Source: JAKFWF01 sp963732635 (GTDB lineage: Bacteria > Pseudomonadota > Alphaproteobacteria > Rhizobiales > Hyphomicrobiaceae). Taken from it: 64,000 nt of DNA. Below the pieces are notes generated by a model that searched no databases, was not told the DNA's origin, and saw only the letters and a list, made by a program, of their open reading frames with translations. Location: assembly GCA_963732635.1 (NCBI GenBank), contig CAVTAL010000012.1, forward strand, positions 1 to 64,000. Reading direction: 5' to 3'. Positions 62,839-64,000 of this stretch are shown here, piece after piece. Within the stretch, counting starts at the first letter, position 1. Each line of letters begins with the position of its first letter. Position numbers and translations under genes: made by a program.

Positions 62839-64000
62839 CAAATATCGAGATCCTTCGCGAAGGCAGCGCGCTCTTGGATGAACTTGAAGCGCAGTTCGGG
62901 CTTCGAACCCATCAACGCGTTTACCGCATCGGCGACGTCGGCGCGATCGTCGTTGGCGAGTGCGACCTTCAACAATAAGCGCTTGGTCGGGTCCATGGTG
63001 GTCACCTTGAGGTCGCCAGCGTTCATTTCGCCGAGGCCCTTGAAGCGACCGATCTCGACTTTCTGATTGGGTTTGAACTCGCTCTTCGTCAGCCGTTCGC
63101 GAGCCGCCTCGTCACGGGCGTAGATCGTCTTCGATCCCTGCGTCAGGCGGAACAGCGGCGGCACCGCCAGATAGAGATGGCCGTTCTCGATCAACTCCGG
63201 CATCTCCTGGTAGAAGAACGTGATCAGCAGCGACGCGATGTGGGCGCCGTCGACATCGGCGTCGGTCATGATGATCACGCGCTCGTAGCGCAGATCCTCC
63301 TCACGGTATTTTGGCCCGGTGCCGGCGCCGAGCGATTGGATCAGGTCGCCCAGCATCTGGTTCTGGCTGAGCTTGGCGCTGGTGGCATTGGCGACGTTGA
63401 GGATCTTGCCGCGCAACGGCAGAACGGCTTGGGTCTTGGGGTTGCGCGCCTGCTTGGCAGAGCCGCCGGCGCTGTCGCCTTCGACGATGAAGATTTCGGT
63501 GCCTTCCGCCGACTGGATCGAACAGTCGACCAGCTTGCCGGGAAGTCTGAGACGGCGGGTGGCGGTCTGGCGGCCGATCTCCTTCTCGCGCTTGCGCTTG
63601 AGGCGATCCTCGGCCTGCTCGATCACCCATTCGAGCAGCCGGCTGGCCTGCTGCGGGCTCGCGGTCAGCCAATGATCGAAGGCGTCGCGCACGGTGGTCT
63701 CGACTATGCGGGTGGCTTCCTGGGTGGCGAGCCGATCCTTGGTCTGGCCCTGGAACTCGGGCTCGCGGATAAACACCGACAGCATCGATGCGGCCGTGCC
63801 CATCACGTCCTCGGCGGTGATCTGCGCCGCTTTCTTGTTGTTGACGAGTTCGCCGTACGCCCGCAGGCCCTTCGACAGCGCCGCGCGCAAGCCGCTGTCG
63901 TGAGTGCCGCCGTCGGGTGTCGGCACGGTGTTGCAGTAGGAGCGCGAGAAGCCGTCCTCGCTGGCGGTCCAGGCGACGGCCCACTCGACGTTGCCGTGAC
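62838..64000 (-). CDS. parE: DNA topoisomerase IV subunit B, 3' part
   Basis: The C-terminal 387 codons of a type II topoisomerase ATPase subunit; the start lies right of the window. It includes the end of the transducer domain (HGNVEWAVAWTASEDGFSRS), the Toprim domain with VEGDSAGGSAKQARN (metal Glu) and MTDADVDGAHIASL (DxD), and the C-terminal FKGLGEMNAGDLKVTTMDP. It looks like ParE rather than GyrB: the QMLGDLIQSLGAGTGPKYRE linker matches alphaproteobacterial ParE and the GyrB-type insert is absent. ParE with ParC decatenates chromosomes. Confidence 0.93.
   Translation of the reverse strand, partial: HGNVEWAVAWTASEDGFSRSYCNTVPTPDGGTHDSGLRAALSKGLRAYGELVNNKKAAQITAEDVMGTAASMLSVFIREPEFQGQTKDRLATQEATRIVETTVRDAFDHWLTASPQQASRLLEWVIEQAEDRLKRKREKEIGRQTATRRLRLPGKLVDCSIQSAEGTEIFIVEGDSAGGSAKQARNPKTQAVLPLRGKILNVANATSAKLSQNQMLGDLIQSLGAGTGPKYREEDLRYERVIIMTDADVDGAHIASLLITFFYQEMPELIENGHLYLAVPPLFRLTQGSKTIYARDEAARERLTKSEFKPNQKVEIGRFKGLGEMNAGDLKVTTMDPTKRLLLKVALANDDRADVADAVNALMGSKPELRFKFIQERAAFAKDLDI

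Overview
This is a GC-rich chromosomal window that most resembles a member of the Hyphomicrobiales (Rhizobiales), perhaps near Xanthobacteraceae/Nitrobacteraceae. The signs are an Omp25/Omp31-type outer membrane barrel, an IalB-family protein, one LolC-type permease next to lolD and proS, a recG / sdhE / mfd neighbourhood, and an aa3 oxidase operon in the order coxB-coxA-ctaB-small protein-ctaG-coxC-DUF983. The family assignment is inference from gene content. I saw no rRNA, tRNA, CRISPR array, prophage or transposase.

Layout. 1-4.6 kb: the end of a GT4 glycosyltransferase and a large secreted RTX calcium-binding protein, both broken by many reading-frame changes. 4.7-14.1 kb: rarA, a Tat-exported Csp1-like copper storage protein, a small membrane protein, a short SDR / hydrolase / cupin operon, a Cys-rich exported peptide, glyS, a SAM methyltransferase and kdgK. 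14.3-21 kb: UDP-glucose dehydrogenase, a ferric-type ABC permease abutting a cyclic-nucleotide-gated K+ channel, and a regulator-like / glutamine amidotransferase / monooxygenase group. 21-24.8 kb: an assimilatory sulfite reduction operon (ferredoxin, siroheme methyltransferase, DUF2849, sulfite reductase, DUF934). 25-36.5 kb: Omp25-like barrel, helix-hairpin-helix protein, Nudix protein, a second nucleotide-sugar dehydrogenase, lolD/lolC, proS, a murA with Asp in place of the catalytic Cys, SYLF and PilZ proteins and a hydrolase. 36.5-44.3 kb: an MdtABC-type RND efflux operon. 44.4-54.8 kb: TauE/SafE transporter, PPOX flavoprotein, recG, fused aconitase X, sdhE, mfd, ialB. 55-61 kb: cytochrome c oxidase and its assembly genes. 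61-64 kb: pyroglutamyl peptidase, an EEP-family phosphatase/nuclease and the 3' part of parE.

How genes work together. The ferredoxin-sulfite reductase block reads as one sulfur assimilation operon. The cox block makes aa3 oxidase with heme O synthesis and Cu delivery, and has an FNR/FixK-like palindrome upstream. MdtABC forms an efflux pump without an outer membrane partner here. ProS, LolCD, MurA, GlyS, RecG, Mfd and ParE are housekeeping.

Sequence quality. Apparent single-base indels occur in genes that should be intact (lolC twice, sulfite reductase, DUF934, a hydrolase start), at least one in a short homopolymer. This points to consensus errors at those sites. The first 4.6 kb is far more disrupted, so either sequence quality is poorer there or the locus is really decaying. 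Four intergenic palindromic repeats are recorded; the ones at 31552 and 54101 look like members of one family.
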